DNA of 64,000 bases from Bacteroidota bacterium (GTDB lineage Bacteria; Bacteroidota; Bacteroidia; Chitinophagales; Chitinophagaceae): the NCBI GenBank assembly GCA_030706635.1, contig JAUZOD010000005.1, positions 1 to 64,000 on the forward strand, read 5' to 3'. This document shows positions 38,095 to 46,026 of this stretch, one piece after another. The notes beneath the pieces were generated by a model. It saw only the letters and a program-made list of their open reading frames with translations, did not search any database and was not told where the DNA came from. The first letter of the stretch is position 1; each line of letters starts with the position of its first letter. The position numbers and the translations under genes are program-made.

Positions 38095-38955
38095 CTAGTA
38101 TAATTTTAACAAAACCGACCGGATTTCATTGAATTTGGTCCATGGTATAAAATGATTGGCTCCCGGTATCAGGGTTTCCCTGATAAAAGCGGCATGAACC
38201 AATTGCTTTTTGCCGTAATCCACATTGGCGGGCGGTACCCACGGATCCTGGGCGCCGTGAATGAAATAAACAGGGCAGGTGATCCTGCCCAATTTCCCTT
38301 TTAAAAGAACGAGATCTTTTTTCAGGAACCAAAGTTCCTCGTTGGAAGGCCTCATGGCGCCCGGAACCAGATAGTTTAATGAGGTTTTAAAAAGCCACGG
38401 CCGCCATTTCTCCGGTTTTTCTTCTGCTGGATCAATGGACCCTGAAATAATTACCAGGCCGGAAAAAAGCGAATCGGGATTGTCAGCCGCCAGTTGCAAA
38501 ACCATGGGTCCACCCAAAGAGTGACCTGCCATGAAACGGGGTTTGTGATTGTTCAGAACAATAAAGAGCGGGCTTATGAGCCGTGATTGGACGTCCAGGT
38601 GTTCTGACAGTCCGAAATCACTGTATCCGAATCCCGGGCGGTCAATGGAGACCATCCTGAATTTTTTTAGCAATTGGGAATCTTTCATGTAGGCGGAAAA
38701 AGCATCCCAGCTTCCGGGCGATCCATGTATGAAAAACAGCGTTGGCAGGGAATCGTTTCCGGTTTGGGCGTAGTGAATAGACCGTCCGCTGGCAACCCGG
38801 ATGGTTCCGGTGGTTAGTGCAACGTTGTGTTTTGCGAATTCGGCCTTTTCCTCCCTGTCTGATTTACGGAAGGTCATACAGCTCTGTGCAAAGATCAGCC
38901 AGCTTATCCCGAACAGGCCGGAAAGCAGAAAAAGCCTTTTCATAAAGCGTTTCAT
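38095..38955 (-). CDS. Alpha/beta-hydrolase lipoprotein
   Basis: From the ATG at 38955 it has 286 residues (a TTG just before it gives one more residue). The signal peptide ends in a lipobox at about residue 26 (AQSC), so it is predicted to be a lipoprotein. The alpha/beta-hydrolase core shows the oxyanion HGSPGSWDAF, DRPGFGYSD, the nucleophile elbow GHSLGG, the acid in HGAQDPWVPP and the catalytic His in GANHFIPW. Substrates of this broad esterase/lipase group cannot be inferred. It lies 32 bases downstream of ricT. Confidence 0.85.
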   Translation of the reverse strand: MKRFMKRLFLLSGLFGISWLIFAQSCMTFRKSDREEKAEFAKHNVALTTGTIRVASGRSIHYAQTGNDSLPTLFFIHGSPGSWDAFSAYMKDSQLLKKFRMVSIDRPGFGYSDFGLSEHLDVQSRLISPLFIVLNNHKPRFMAGHSLGGPMVLQLAADNPDSLFSGLVIISGSIDPAEEKPEKWRPWLFKTSLNYLVPGAMRPSNEELWFLKKDLVLLKGKLGRITCPVYFIHGAQDPWVPPANVDYGKKQLVHAAFIRETLIPGANHFIPWTKFNEIRSVLLKLY

Positions 38956-38987
38956 CAAGGATTCATTTAGATCCTTTCATGGAGACC

Positions 38988-40220
38988 TTACGGGTTACTT
39001 TCCCGGGGAGGCGATTGCGGTGGCCTGTTATTCCTTCGATGAGGCGGCGACTGCTGACGCGGTGATTGTTGATCGGGGGGCCGCTGACGCGGTGGCTGCT
39101 GTCGCTGCATCTTCTTTTTCCGATCGGCTTTATCCAGAGTTTTCAGACTGAATTGACCGGTAAGATCCACATTCACCAATTCTTCTTCTTTTGGCTTTCC
39201 CGTATTTACTTCCACTGCACCCAGGTCATCCGGAATAATATTCTGTTGATTCAGCTTTTTAATCTGCTTTACCCGTTCAATTAACAAGGGGTACTGTTTG
39301 TTGCTGTCTGGCAACACATACCACATGAGATTTTTGAAGATGTCTTTTTTAATGAGCAGGGCATTTCCTTTCGCCACCTGAAGAGTGTCTGCATTATCGG
39401 GAAATTGCTGCAGTGCATCCAGGTAGGTATCCAGCTCGTAATTCAAACAACATTTCAGTCGTCCACACTGACCACTGAGCTTACTTTGATTAATGGACAG
39501 GTTTTGATAGCGGGCTGCAGTGGTGTTGACAGATTTAAAGTCAGTGAGCCAGGTGCTGCAACAAAGTTCGCGGCCACAACTTCCGATGCCTCCGACCTTA
39601 CCGGCTTCCTGACGGGCGCCGATCTGGCGCATTTCTACTTTTACCCGGAACTCCGAAGCAAAAATTTTGATTAACTCCCGGAAATCAACCCGGTCGTCCG
39701 CTATATAATAGAATGTGGCCTTCCGGCCATCGGCTTGAATTTCCACCTGAGACACTTTCATATCCAGCTTCAACTGGCGGGAAATGGCGCGTGAGCGGAT
39801 CACAGCCTCCTTTTCCCTGGCCTTGTTTTGCTGAAGCAGATCCAGATCGCGCTCTGTTGAACGGCGCAAGATCTTTTTCATGTCCGGATGATATTCATCC
39901 ACATTCCTTTTTTTCAATTGTAGTCTGACAAGCTCTCCCGTTAGGCTTACCTCTCCTACATCAAAGCCACCGACTCCTTCCACACTTACCTGTTCTCCTT
40001 TTTCGAAGGTCTGCATTGTCGGATTCCGGAAAAAATCTTTCCGGCTACCCTGATTAAAACTTATCTCAACCACCCGGCATTCACTGGCCGGATCATTAAA
40101 AGGAAGGTTAGAGAGCCAGTCAAATACATTCATCCGATTACAACTTCCGGTGCCACAGCTTCCATTGCTTTTGCATCCGGTTGGCTTGCCGCCGGCAGAG
40201 CCACAATTAGTACATCCCAT
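38988..40220 (-). CDS. ricT: RicT / PSP1 domain protein with Fe-S type cysteines
   Basis: The 410-residue protein carries the PSP1 domain (res about 100-190) of the RicT/YaaT family. It has a Cys-rich N-terminus (Cys 3, 6, 17, 22 and 27) and the two family clusters GSCGRELCCSTWL and QCGRLKCCLNYELD. In Bacillus, RicT forms a complex with RicA and RicF that carries 4Fe-4S clusters and affects RNase Y. The C-terminal 50 residues are a low-complexity tail of RQQPP and RQQSP units, encoded by an imperfect repeat at about 39000-39110. In Bacteroidota the gene normally sits beside holB, as here. No RicA or RicF is visible, so its partners differ. Confidence 0.9.
   Translation of the reverse strand: MGCTNCGSAGGKPTGCKSNGSCGTGSCNRMNVFDWLSNLPFNDPASECRVVEISFNQGSRKDFFRNPTMQTFEKGEQVSVEGVGGFDVGEVSLTGELVRLQLKKRNVDEYHPDMKKILRRSTERDLDLLQQNKAREKEAVIRSRAISRQLKLDMKVSQVEIQADGRKATFYYIADDRVDFRELIKIFASEFRVKVEMRQIGARQEAGKVGGIGSCGRELCCSTWLTDFKSVNTTAARYQNLSINQSKLSGQCGRLKCCLNYELDTYLDALQQFPDNADTLQVAKGNALLIKKDIFKNLMWYVLPDSNKQYPLLIERVKQIKKLNQQNIIPDDLGAVEVNTGKPKEEELVNVDLTGQFSLKTLDKADRKKKMQRQQPPRQRPPDQQSPRQQSPPHRRNNRPPQSPPRESNP
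39000..39110. repeat. Imperfect repeat encoding the RicT Gln/Arg/Pro tail
   Basis: GACTGCTGACGCGGTG and GGCCGCTGACGCGGTG-like units recur with spacing of about 30 bases, encoding RQQSP and RQRPP segments of the RicT C-terminus. It is an in-frame low-complexity expansion, not a mobile element. Confidence 0.5.
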
Positions 40221-40260
40221 ATGTATTGATTAACCAGCAATTGTCAAATATACTAAGTTC

Positions 40261-41457
40261 CTAGGTCACTACCGCTACTTCATGATTGTGGAGAATGTGA
40301 TAGAAACGGATGGTTAAGGCATGAAAGAGCATTTTGGTATGCGCATTCCGTTCAATATAATAAATGGCCTTGTTTATCTCGTCAACAATGGCCTGCTGAC
40401 TGCTCAAGTCTGCTACGCGGTTGAGGCGCAACGCAAAATCCTGTTCGCTGTCTGGTAAGCCCGCCAGCGGCTCAGCACCCATCCGCAAGCGGATTGCCTG
40501 TTCCAGCAAGTGACTGAAATACTGCAAGAATTGCTTTTGACGTTCCCGGCCCAGTTTGCTGATATCTTCAATCCATTTAACCTGCGCTACCGGACCTGAT
40601 TTTAAAATTCCATTCAACCAATCCCTCAGCAAACCCGGCCAGTCTTCCGGTGTTTCCTGCAATAACCGGAGTGCATCACGATAATTCTGTTGACTCACAG
40701 CTGCGATTTTTCTGGCTTGATCGGCAGAAAACTGACCATGCAGCTTCAGCGCCTGTTCTATATCATGTAAATCCGGCCTGGGTATTTTGATTATCTGCAA
40801 CCGGGAAAGGATCGTGGGCAGAATTTTAGATTCATTTTCGGTTATCAGGAGGAATAACGTATCCGGTGACGGCTCCTCAATCAGTTTTAGCAGTTTGTTG
40901 CCCTCATTCCCCAGGAATTCGGGCATCCAGATGATCTGGATTTTGTAACCGCCCTCAAAGCTTTTTAAACTCAGCTTGCGGTTGATCTCGTTGCACTCAT
41001 AGGCACTGATATTCCCCTGTTTGTTTTCGGCCTGAATGTATTGTAGCCAGTCGTACAGGTTGCCATAGGGTGATTGCGAAATGAATTCGCGCCATTCGAC
41101 GATAAAGTCAGCGCTTAAGGGTTTGTCTCCAGATTTTCGGGCGAACACCGGATATACATAGTGAATATCCGGATGTATAAGTTGCGCGGCCTTGACGCAG
41201 GAGGCGCAAACACCGCAGCTTTCAATCGGAAGTTTTTCTTCGTCCGCGGACGCTGCAGGAAAAAGTAAATCGGGAGCAATTGTTTTATGGGTGACCTTGT
41301 CGCAAACGAGGTATTGGGCAAAAGCCAGTGCCAGCGGTAACCCTCCATTACCCTCGGCGCCTGTTAACAGCATAGCATGGCTAAGCCTGCCCTTCTGAAC
41401 CATGGATCTCAGCTTGCTCTTAATTTCTTCCAGACCGACTACCTGCTTGAAAAACAT
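40261..41457 (-). CDS. holB: DNA polymerase III clamp-loader subunit delta'
   Basis: The 398-residue AAA+-like protein matches the delta' subunit that completes the clamp loader. The Walker A region is degenerate (LTGAEGNGGLPLA), as in non-ATPase delta'. A zinc module is present as CGVCASC (res about 76-82). Sensor and arginine-finger regions follow (IIWMPEFLGNEGNKLLKLIEEPSPDTLFLLIT region, with LIEEP conserved). A C-terminal helical domain binds its partner subunits. It is encoded 40 bases upstream of ricT, a common pairing in this phylum. Full length with no anomalies. Confidence 0.9.
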   Translation of the reverse strand: MFFKQVVGLEEIKSKLRSMVQKGRLSHAMLLTGAEGNGGLPLALAFAQYLVCDKVTHKTIAPDLLFPAASADEEKLPIESCGVCASCVKAAQLIHPDIHYVYPVFARKSGDKPLSADFIVEWREFISQSPYGNLYDWLQYIQAENKQGNISAYECNEINRKLSLKSFEGGYKIQIIWMPEFLGNEGNKLLKLIEEPSPDTLFLLITENESKILPTILSRLQIIKIPRPDLHDIEQALKLHGQFSADQARKIAAVSQQNYRDALRLLQETPEDWPGLLRDWLNGILKSGPVAQVKWIEDISKLGRERQKQFLQYFSHLLEQAIRLRMGAEPLAGLPDSEQDFALRLNRVADLSSQQAIVDEINKAIYYIERNAHTKMLFHALTIRFYHILHNHEVAVVT

Positions 41458-41475
41458 TCCGGAATATATCGGAAT

Positions 41476-41991
41476 TTAATTGAGATAATGGGTTATTTCT
41501 TCACTCATCGGAGTAACCTTGCTGGGAAATACGGCGATTAGTTTTCCATTTTCATCCAGCAGGAACTTGGTAAAATTCCATTTGATCACAGGAGCTTCAA
41601 CGCCAAGGTCTTTTGCCTGATCCGTGAGGTATTTAAAGAGCGGCGAAATGTTTTCACCAACCACATCTACCTTTGCGGCCATCGGGAAAGTAACGCCGTA
41701 ATTTTTTTTACAAAATTCTTTTATCTCGGTGTTGGTACCGGGTTCCTGTCCCCCAAAATTGTTTGCGGGAAATCCAACGATCACCAGCTTGTCCTTATAC
41801 TTGTCATACAATTTTTCCAGTTCGGCGTACTGTGGCGTAAAGCCGCATTTGGAAGCAGTATTTACAATCAGCAGTTTTTTCCCCTTATAAGTAGAAAGAT
41901 CAATCGTTCCCCCGTCCAGTGCGGGGACCTTAAAATCATATAACCCCATGGTAAAAAATAAGAAAAGTGGAATAAATAATAAGCGTAACAT
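41476..41991 (-). CDS. Glutathione-peroxidase-family thiol peroxidase
   Basis: The 171-residue protein reduces hydroperoxides using a peroxidatic Cys (C49 in NTASKCGFTPQY). The catalytic Gln is in GFPANNFGGQEPG, and Trp and Asn are in KWNFTKFL. The position where many thioredoxin-dependent family members have a resolving Cys (FPCNQF) is Ala, and the only other cysteine lies in IKEFCKKNYG. The first 15 residues are strongly hydrophobic, so the enzyme may be exported or membrane-tethered. It lies 18 bases before the holB start on the same strand. Confidence 0.9.
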   Translation of the reverse strand: MLRLLFIPLFLFFTMGLYDFKVPALDGGTIDLSTYKGKKLLIVNTASKCGFTPQYAELEKLYDKYKDKLVIVGFPANNFGGQEPGTNTEIKEFCKKNYGVTFPMAAKVDVVGENISPLFKYLTDQAKDLGVEAPVIKWNFTKFLLDENGKLIAVFPSKVTPMSEEITHYLN

Positions 41992-42057
41992 AAAATATCT
42001 TTTTAATAATAAATTTAAAAATGATACTCATCAAAGGTAAGTCAATAGGCGGATGAA

Positions 42058-43452
42058 TTACTGCCGCTCGTAACAACCAAGGTCCTGGTTACCGGGCTGC
42101 CGCGCAAAACCGTCCAGATCCACGCCAATTCCTAAATCCTTTCCCTGGGCCAGGGCGGGCGACCCCGCCTGCAGGTGGAAGTCATACAGTCCCAATCTGT
42201 TGTCGGTTTTCAGAAAGAGCGGATCTGTGTTCAGGAAAAGAGACATGCTGTCAATATTTGCCGGGTAATTCTGCTGTTTCAGGATGGCATGATCAAAAAG
42301 AACCTGGAATGCCCCGTTTCCCTGTCTGGATATCAGCGCTTCATCTGAGATGCCCGTATCCCCCCAGAAGATGCAATTAGTAAAAATGGCCTGAAGATCC
42401 TCTGTCACGAACTGGCTACCTACTGTACCGGCATCTGAAACCGTTAGTAGCGGCTGTTGATGCAACAGCACGGGCGTAGAAAAAGAGGCAACCGTGCACT
42501 GGATAAAGTGATAGGTTCCCCCGGTCGCAATCACAATGTTTTTTCCGCAGTTGCTGATCAAACAATTAGTGGCATCAATGCTGGATTGAATTCCATAGAC
42601 CCCTGCGTCCAGCGAGTTATTTATAATGCACTGATTCAAACGAAGTTTGGGCGATGCATTTATGGAAGGACCTTCTGCGACGAGTGACTGATAACCATTG
42701 AGCAGAATAGCGTATTCCAATACATTGTTGAGGCTACTTTCGCTGAAATAAATGCCAGGCCAGGCATCGGGAAAAGAAGCATAAGGCTCGTCCAGCCGGT
42801 CGCCGTTGAAATAAACCCGTAAGCTATCAGCTGCTTCTCCCTGCACCCGCAAAGTACCGTCTACCAATAACGGGGCGTTGGCATGAAAATATACCCGGCA
42901 TCCTGGCTGGATCGTTAGTGTGGAAATGCTATCTACCCGAAGGCTTCCGGAAATAACATAAGGCAGGTCATTATTCCAGGTAATATTTCCTTGGATAACC
43001 TGATTGTTCAAAAAATGCGCATTCTGACCCCAGGCGCTGAGCTTGATGAAGCGCTCCGCGCCATTACACCGGATGCGGATGCTGTCTTCTAATATAAATG
43101 CATTGGGTTGTGCATTGGGGCTGATAAAAACAGAAATGAAAAGGTAGAGACTGTCATTCGCATCCAGGGTAAGATCGGCGGCTGATGGTCCTGGCGAACC
43201 ATTGATGTTCAGGATGAATGGCGAATTTTTGCCACCCATTAGACTGATATCTGAGATGCGTAATTTCTGGTCATTGGGGTTAAAAACGCGGACTTGCTGG
43301 GTTATCGAGCGGGCTGAGGCAAACACGGTATCAAAATAAACTGAATCTGAAGAAAATGTCAGGAGGGCGTTACTTCCACCAATGTAGCTGTCTTTTTTGC
43401 AAGATATCAGGAACAATCCTGCAGTAAGGCATAAGAGCAGGGATTTGCGCAT
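42058..43452 (-). CDS. Lipoprotein with parallel beta-helix (pectate-lyase-like) fold
   Basis: From the ATG at 43452 (464 residues) the signal peptide ends at LISCKKD with the lipobox Cys; a longer frame start at 43488 would put the signal inside the chain. After a beta-sandwich-like N-terminal part (VRVFNPNDQKLRISDISL region), the middle repeats short beta-strand units (LNNVLEYAILLNGYQ, NQCIINNSLDAGVYG, NCLISNCGKNIVI) typical of right-handed beta-helices and choice-of-anchor-Q proteins. No lyase catalytic residues are recognised. The C-terminus GVDLDGFARQPGNQDLGCYE is a familiar surface-protein ending in this phylum. It probably binds carbohydrate at the cell surface. Confidence 0.78.
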   Translation of the reverse strand: MRKSLLLCLTAGLFLISCKKDSYIGGSNALLTFSSDSVYFDTVFASARSITQQVRVFNPNDQKLRISDISLMGGKNSPFILNINGSPGPSAADLTLDANDSLYLFISVFISPNAQPNAFILEDSIRIRCNGAERFIKLSAWGQNAHFLNNQVIQGNITWNNDLPYVISGSLRVDSISTLTIQPGCRVYFHANAPLLVDGTLRVQGEAADSLRVYFNGDRLDEPYASFPDAWPGIYFSESSLNNVLEYAILLNGYQSLVAEGPSINASPKLRLNQCIINNSLDAGVYGIQSSIDATNCLISNCGKNIVIATGGTYHFIQCTVASFSTPVLLHQQPLLTVSDAGTVGSQFVTEDLQAIFTNCIFWGDTGISDEALISRQGNGAFQVLFDHAILKQQNYPANIDSMSLFLNTDPLFLKTDNRLGLYDFHLQAGSPALAQGKDLGIGVDLDGFARQPGNQDLGCYERQ

Positions 43453-43500
43453 GGTGAACAAAAGTAGCAACAACCCGATGATTGTCAAAACAGGACTGCC

Positions 43501-44205
43501 TTATCCTGAAACACTGTACGCCAGCGTAGCTATGCTCAGGGTTACTTCTTGCGTACTCAGCAGGATTTGAGCACAGGCATCCAGAGTGGATCCCGTTGTA
43601 ATTACGTCGTCAACGAGCAGGATATGTTTACCGATAAGCAGCTCCGGTTTCTTTACCATGAATTTATCGGTCATATTCTGCCATCGTTGGATTCTGGTTT
43701 TATGGGTTTGGGTAGCGGTTTCCATGACTCTGACCAGAGCGTCGTTGATCACCGGAATATTCGTGACAGCTGATATCCCTTCACTCAGAATGGCCGCCTG
43801 GTTATAACCCCGCTTTCTTGCTCTGGCAGTAAATAGAGGTAACGGAAGAATCAGTTCGCAGGTTTGAAAACGGCCCGAACTTTTCAGAGCGTGTCCGATG
43901 CGTTTGCCAAAGTAGAATCCGATTTCCTTTCTTCCTTTATATTTAAACCGGTGAAGGCTTTGCTGTACGGCAGAGTTTTTGGTGAAATAAAGATATGCGC
44001 TCGCCGCGCGGATTTTCGCACGCCCCCAAAAAATTTTTTCTACGGGATTGCCGGCATGCTGTTCAAATTCCGTCAATGGCATGGTGGCAAGGCAATAAAT
44101 GCAGAAGATTGTTTTTTCCGCAAGGAGATCGGTGCCGCAGCCACAACAGGTATGTGGGAAAAAAAGATGTGCGAACGCCGGTAAAAGAGAAATGCGGGAT
44201 TTCAT
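43501..44205 (-). CDS. ComF-family amidophosphoribosyltransferase-like protein
   Basis: The 234-residue protein has an N-terminal zinc finger (CCGCGTDL and FCIYC, res about 20-40), a central region, and a phosphoribosyltransferase PRPP loop HILLVDDVITTGSTL near residue 193. This is the ComF/GntX arrangement. In naturally competent bacteria ComF helps take up or process transforming DNA. In this window a ComEC-like gene lies 15 kb away. It is separated by 12 bases from the beta-helix lipoprotein gene and by 27 from radA. Confidence 0.9.
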   Translation of the reverse strand: MKSRISLLPAFAHLFFPHTCCGCGTDLLAEKTIFCIYCLATMPLTEFEQHAGNPVEKIFWGRAKIRAASAYLYFTKNSAVQQSLHRFKYKGRKEIGFYFGKRIGHALKSSGRFQTCELILPLPLFTARARKRGYNQAAILSEGISAVTNIPVINDALVRVMETATQTHKTRIQRWQNMTDKFMVKKPELLIGKHILLVDDVITTGSTLDACAQILLSTQEVTLSIATLAYSVSG

Positions 44206-44232
44206 AAAATCAATGCACCAATCCGGGCCCGC

Positions 44233-45627
44233 TTAAAATAAATATTTATATACTTCTTCCACCTTGCCCATCATCAGGACTTCAATCTGATGAGAATGAT
44301 TTTTTAAGCCTTTCTGGTTGTATTTGGAAACCAGTATTTTGCTAAATCCGAGTTTTTCCGCTTCTGCAATTCGCTGTTCGATCCTGTTCACCGCGCGGAT
44401 CTCTCCGCTTAATCCAACTTCCCCGGCAAAGCAAATGTCGGAGGCTAGCGGAACATCCTCAAAAGAACTCAACAGCGCACTGAGAACAGCCAGGTCAATG
44501 GAAGGATCTTCTACTTTCAATCCGCCGGCAATATTCAAAAAAACATCCTTAATGACAAAGTGAAAACCCCCTCTTTTTTCCAGTACTGCCAGTAGCAATT
44601 GCAATCTCCGGAGATCAAATCCACTCACTGTTCTTTGCGGAGTGCCGTAAACAGAAGGTGTAACCAGCGCCTGCACTTCAATCAGCAGCGGCCTTTGCCC
44701 TTCTATGCTGGCGGCTATTGCGGTTCCACTGAGCCGCTCTTCTTTTTGCGTGATCAGAATCTCGCTGGGGTTGTTTACTTCCTGCATGCCCTCATCTGTC
44801 ATTTCGTAAATACCCAGTTCTGCTGTGCTGCCAAACCGGTTTTTCAAAGTTCTTAAGATGCGATAGGTATAATGGCGGTCGCCTTCAAATTGTAATACGG
44901 TATCCACCATATGCTCCAGGATTTTAGGCCCCGCGATATTTCCTTCTTTGGTGATGTGACCAATCAGGAAAACGGGCGTATTTGTTTCTTTTGCGAAGCG
45001 TTGAAATTCTGCAGCACATTCCCGGATCTGGGAAACGCTTCCGGGAGTGGATTCGATATAAGACGATTGAAGGGTTTGAATCGAATCTACGATTACCACC
45101 TGGGGGTTTAATTTTTTTATTTCCTGAAAAATCGATTGGGTCGAGGTTTCGGTAAGCAGATAAAAGTTATTGTTATTGTTCATTAGCCGGCGTTCTCTTA
45201 CTTTTAGCCGGTCAGCCCGCATGCGAATTTGTTGCTCACTTTCTTCCCCACTTATATAAAGTGTAACAATATCTTTTAGCATTAAACCGATCTGGAGGAA
45301 TAAGGTACTTTTTCCGATTCCCGGTTCTCCGGCAACAAGCACCATGCTGCCGGTAACAATTCCGCCACCGAGTACCCGGTTTAATTCAGCATCAGGGGTA
45401 ATGATTCTTTTTTCTTCGGCGCTGAGTACTTCATGAATGGAAATCGTTTTAATTTCTTTTTTTCCGGGAGATAAATTTTTCCAGGCCGCTTCCCCCGACC
45501 GGTCATCTTTGCTGATCACTTCTTCTACATACGTATTCCATTGTTCGCAGGAAGGACATTTTCCCAGCCATTTGGCACTTTCATTTCCGCAATTACTGCA
45601 AAAGAATGCAGTTTTAATTTTGCTCAT
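44233..45627 (-). CDS. radA: DNA repair protein RadA
   Basis: The 464-residue hexameric ATPase promotes branch migration in recombination. It has a zinc finger (CSNCGNESAKWLGKCPSC, res about 9-26), Walker A GEPGIGKST (about 95-103), the family-specific KNRFGS, and a C-terminal Lon-like domain (SALLSSFEDVPLASD and SGEIRAVNRIEQRI). It lies downstream of rng on the same strand, separated by a 399-base gap with a strong hairpin 35 bases before its ATG. Its own promoter is therefore needed or the hairpin must be read through. Confidence 0.95.
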   Translation of the reverse strand: MSKIKTAFFCSNCGNESAKWLGKCPSCEQWNTYVEEVISKDDRSGEAAWKNLSPGKKEIKTISIHEVLSAEEKRIITPDAELNRVLGGGIVTGSMVLVAGEPGIGKSTLFLQIGLMLKDIVTLYISGEESEQQIRMRADRLKVRERRLMNNNNNFYLLTETSTQSIFQEIKKLNPQVVIVDSIQTLQSSYIESTPGSVSQIRECAAEFQRFAKETNTPVFLIGHITKEGNIAGPKILEHMVDTVLQFEGDRHYTYRILRTLKNRFGSTAELGIYEMTDEGMQEVNNPSEILITQKEERLSGTAIAASIEGQRPLLIEVQALVTPSVYGTPQRTVSGFDLRRLQLLLAVLEKRGGFHFVIKDVFLNIAGGLKVEDPSIDLAVLSALLSSFEDVPLASDICFAGEVGLSGEIRAVNRIEQRIAEAEKLGFSKILVSKYNQKGLKNHSHQIEVLMMGKVEEVYKYLF

Positions 45628-45661
45628 TCGCTAAAGGTAATGGCTCGATGGACAAAAAGTA

Positions 45662-45690
45662 AAAAGGCCGGCTATGAGAGCCGACCTTTT
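45662..45690 (-). terminator. Rho-independent terminator-like hairpin before radA
   Basis: On the minus strand AAAAGG, one mismatch, CGGCT, loop CTCAT, AGCCG and CC are followed by TTTTT, giving a 12-pair stem with one mismatch and a T tract. It lies 35 bases before the radA ATG. It can end rng transcription, or act as an attenuator in the radA leader. Confidence 0.75.
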
Positions 45691-46026
45691 ACTTACTAAC
45701 CCATTAAATTCTTCCACTAAATTACAAAATCAGGTCACATAACAAAATTAATTTTTGTTCCTGTTAATAACTTTAAGCCTGGAAGGTGGTCATGCATTTA
45801 AAAAATAATTAGCTTGTAACTAATTGTTATATAAGTATTTACATCTATATCCTGAAGTGGCGAGTTGCGGTAATTGACTGAAAATGAACCCCCCGGAATG
45901 ATCTTAAAAACAATTTATTACATTAGAAAATAATCTTCCTAAAAATCATCGTATTATGATTTTATGTAATGCGCTTTTGGGGCTAAAGCCTGGAGACCCA
46001 GAGGAAAAATGTCAGAAAAAGGGTGT
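45691..46026. other. Gap between rng and the radA hairpin
   Basis: No gene of useful length is seen in this stretch. It is AT-rich. It holds a candidate minus-strand promoter at 45717-45745 (TTG, 18 bases, TAATTTAG) leading into the hairpin. It also has a small palindrome AATTAG-7-CTAATT (45807-45825) and a GGGGCTAAAGCC string (45979-45990) related to the element at 533-544. A short non-coding RNA ending at the hairpin is possible but not supported by more than this. Confidence 0.4.
45717..45745 (-). promoter_or_regulatory. Candidate radA promoter
   Basis: TTG (rc of 45743-45745), an 18-base spacer and TAATTTAG (rc of 45717-45724, one mismatch to TAnnTTTG) would start transcription near 45710. 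The product would contain the hairpin at 45662-45690 and a leader of about 80 bases before radA. Confidence 0.35.
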
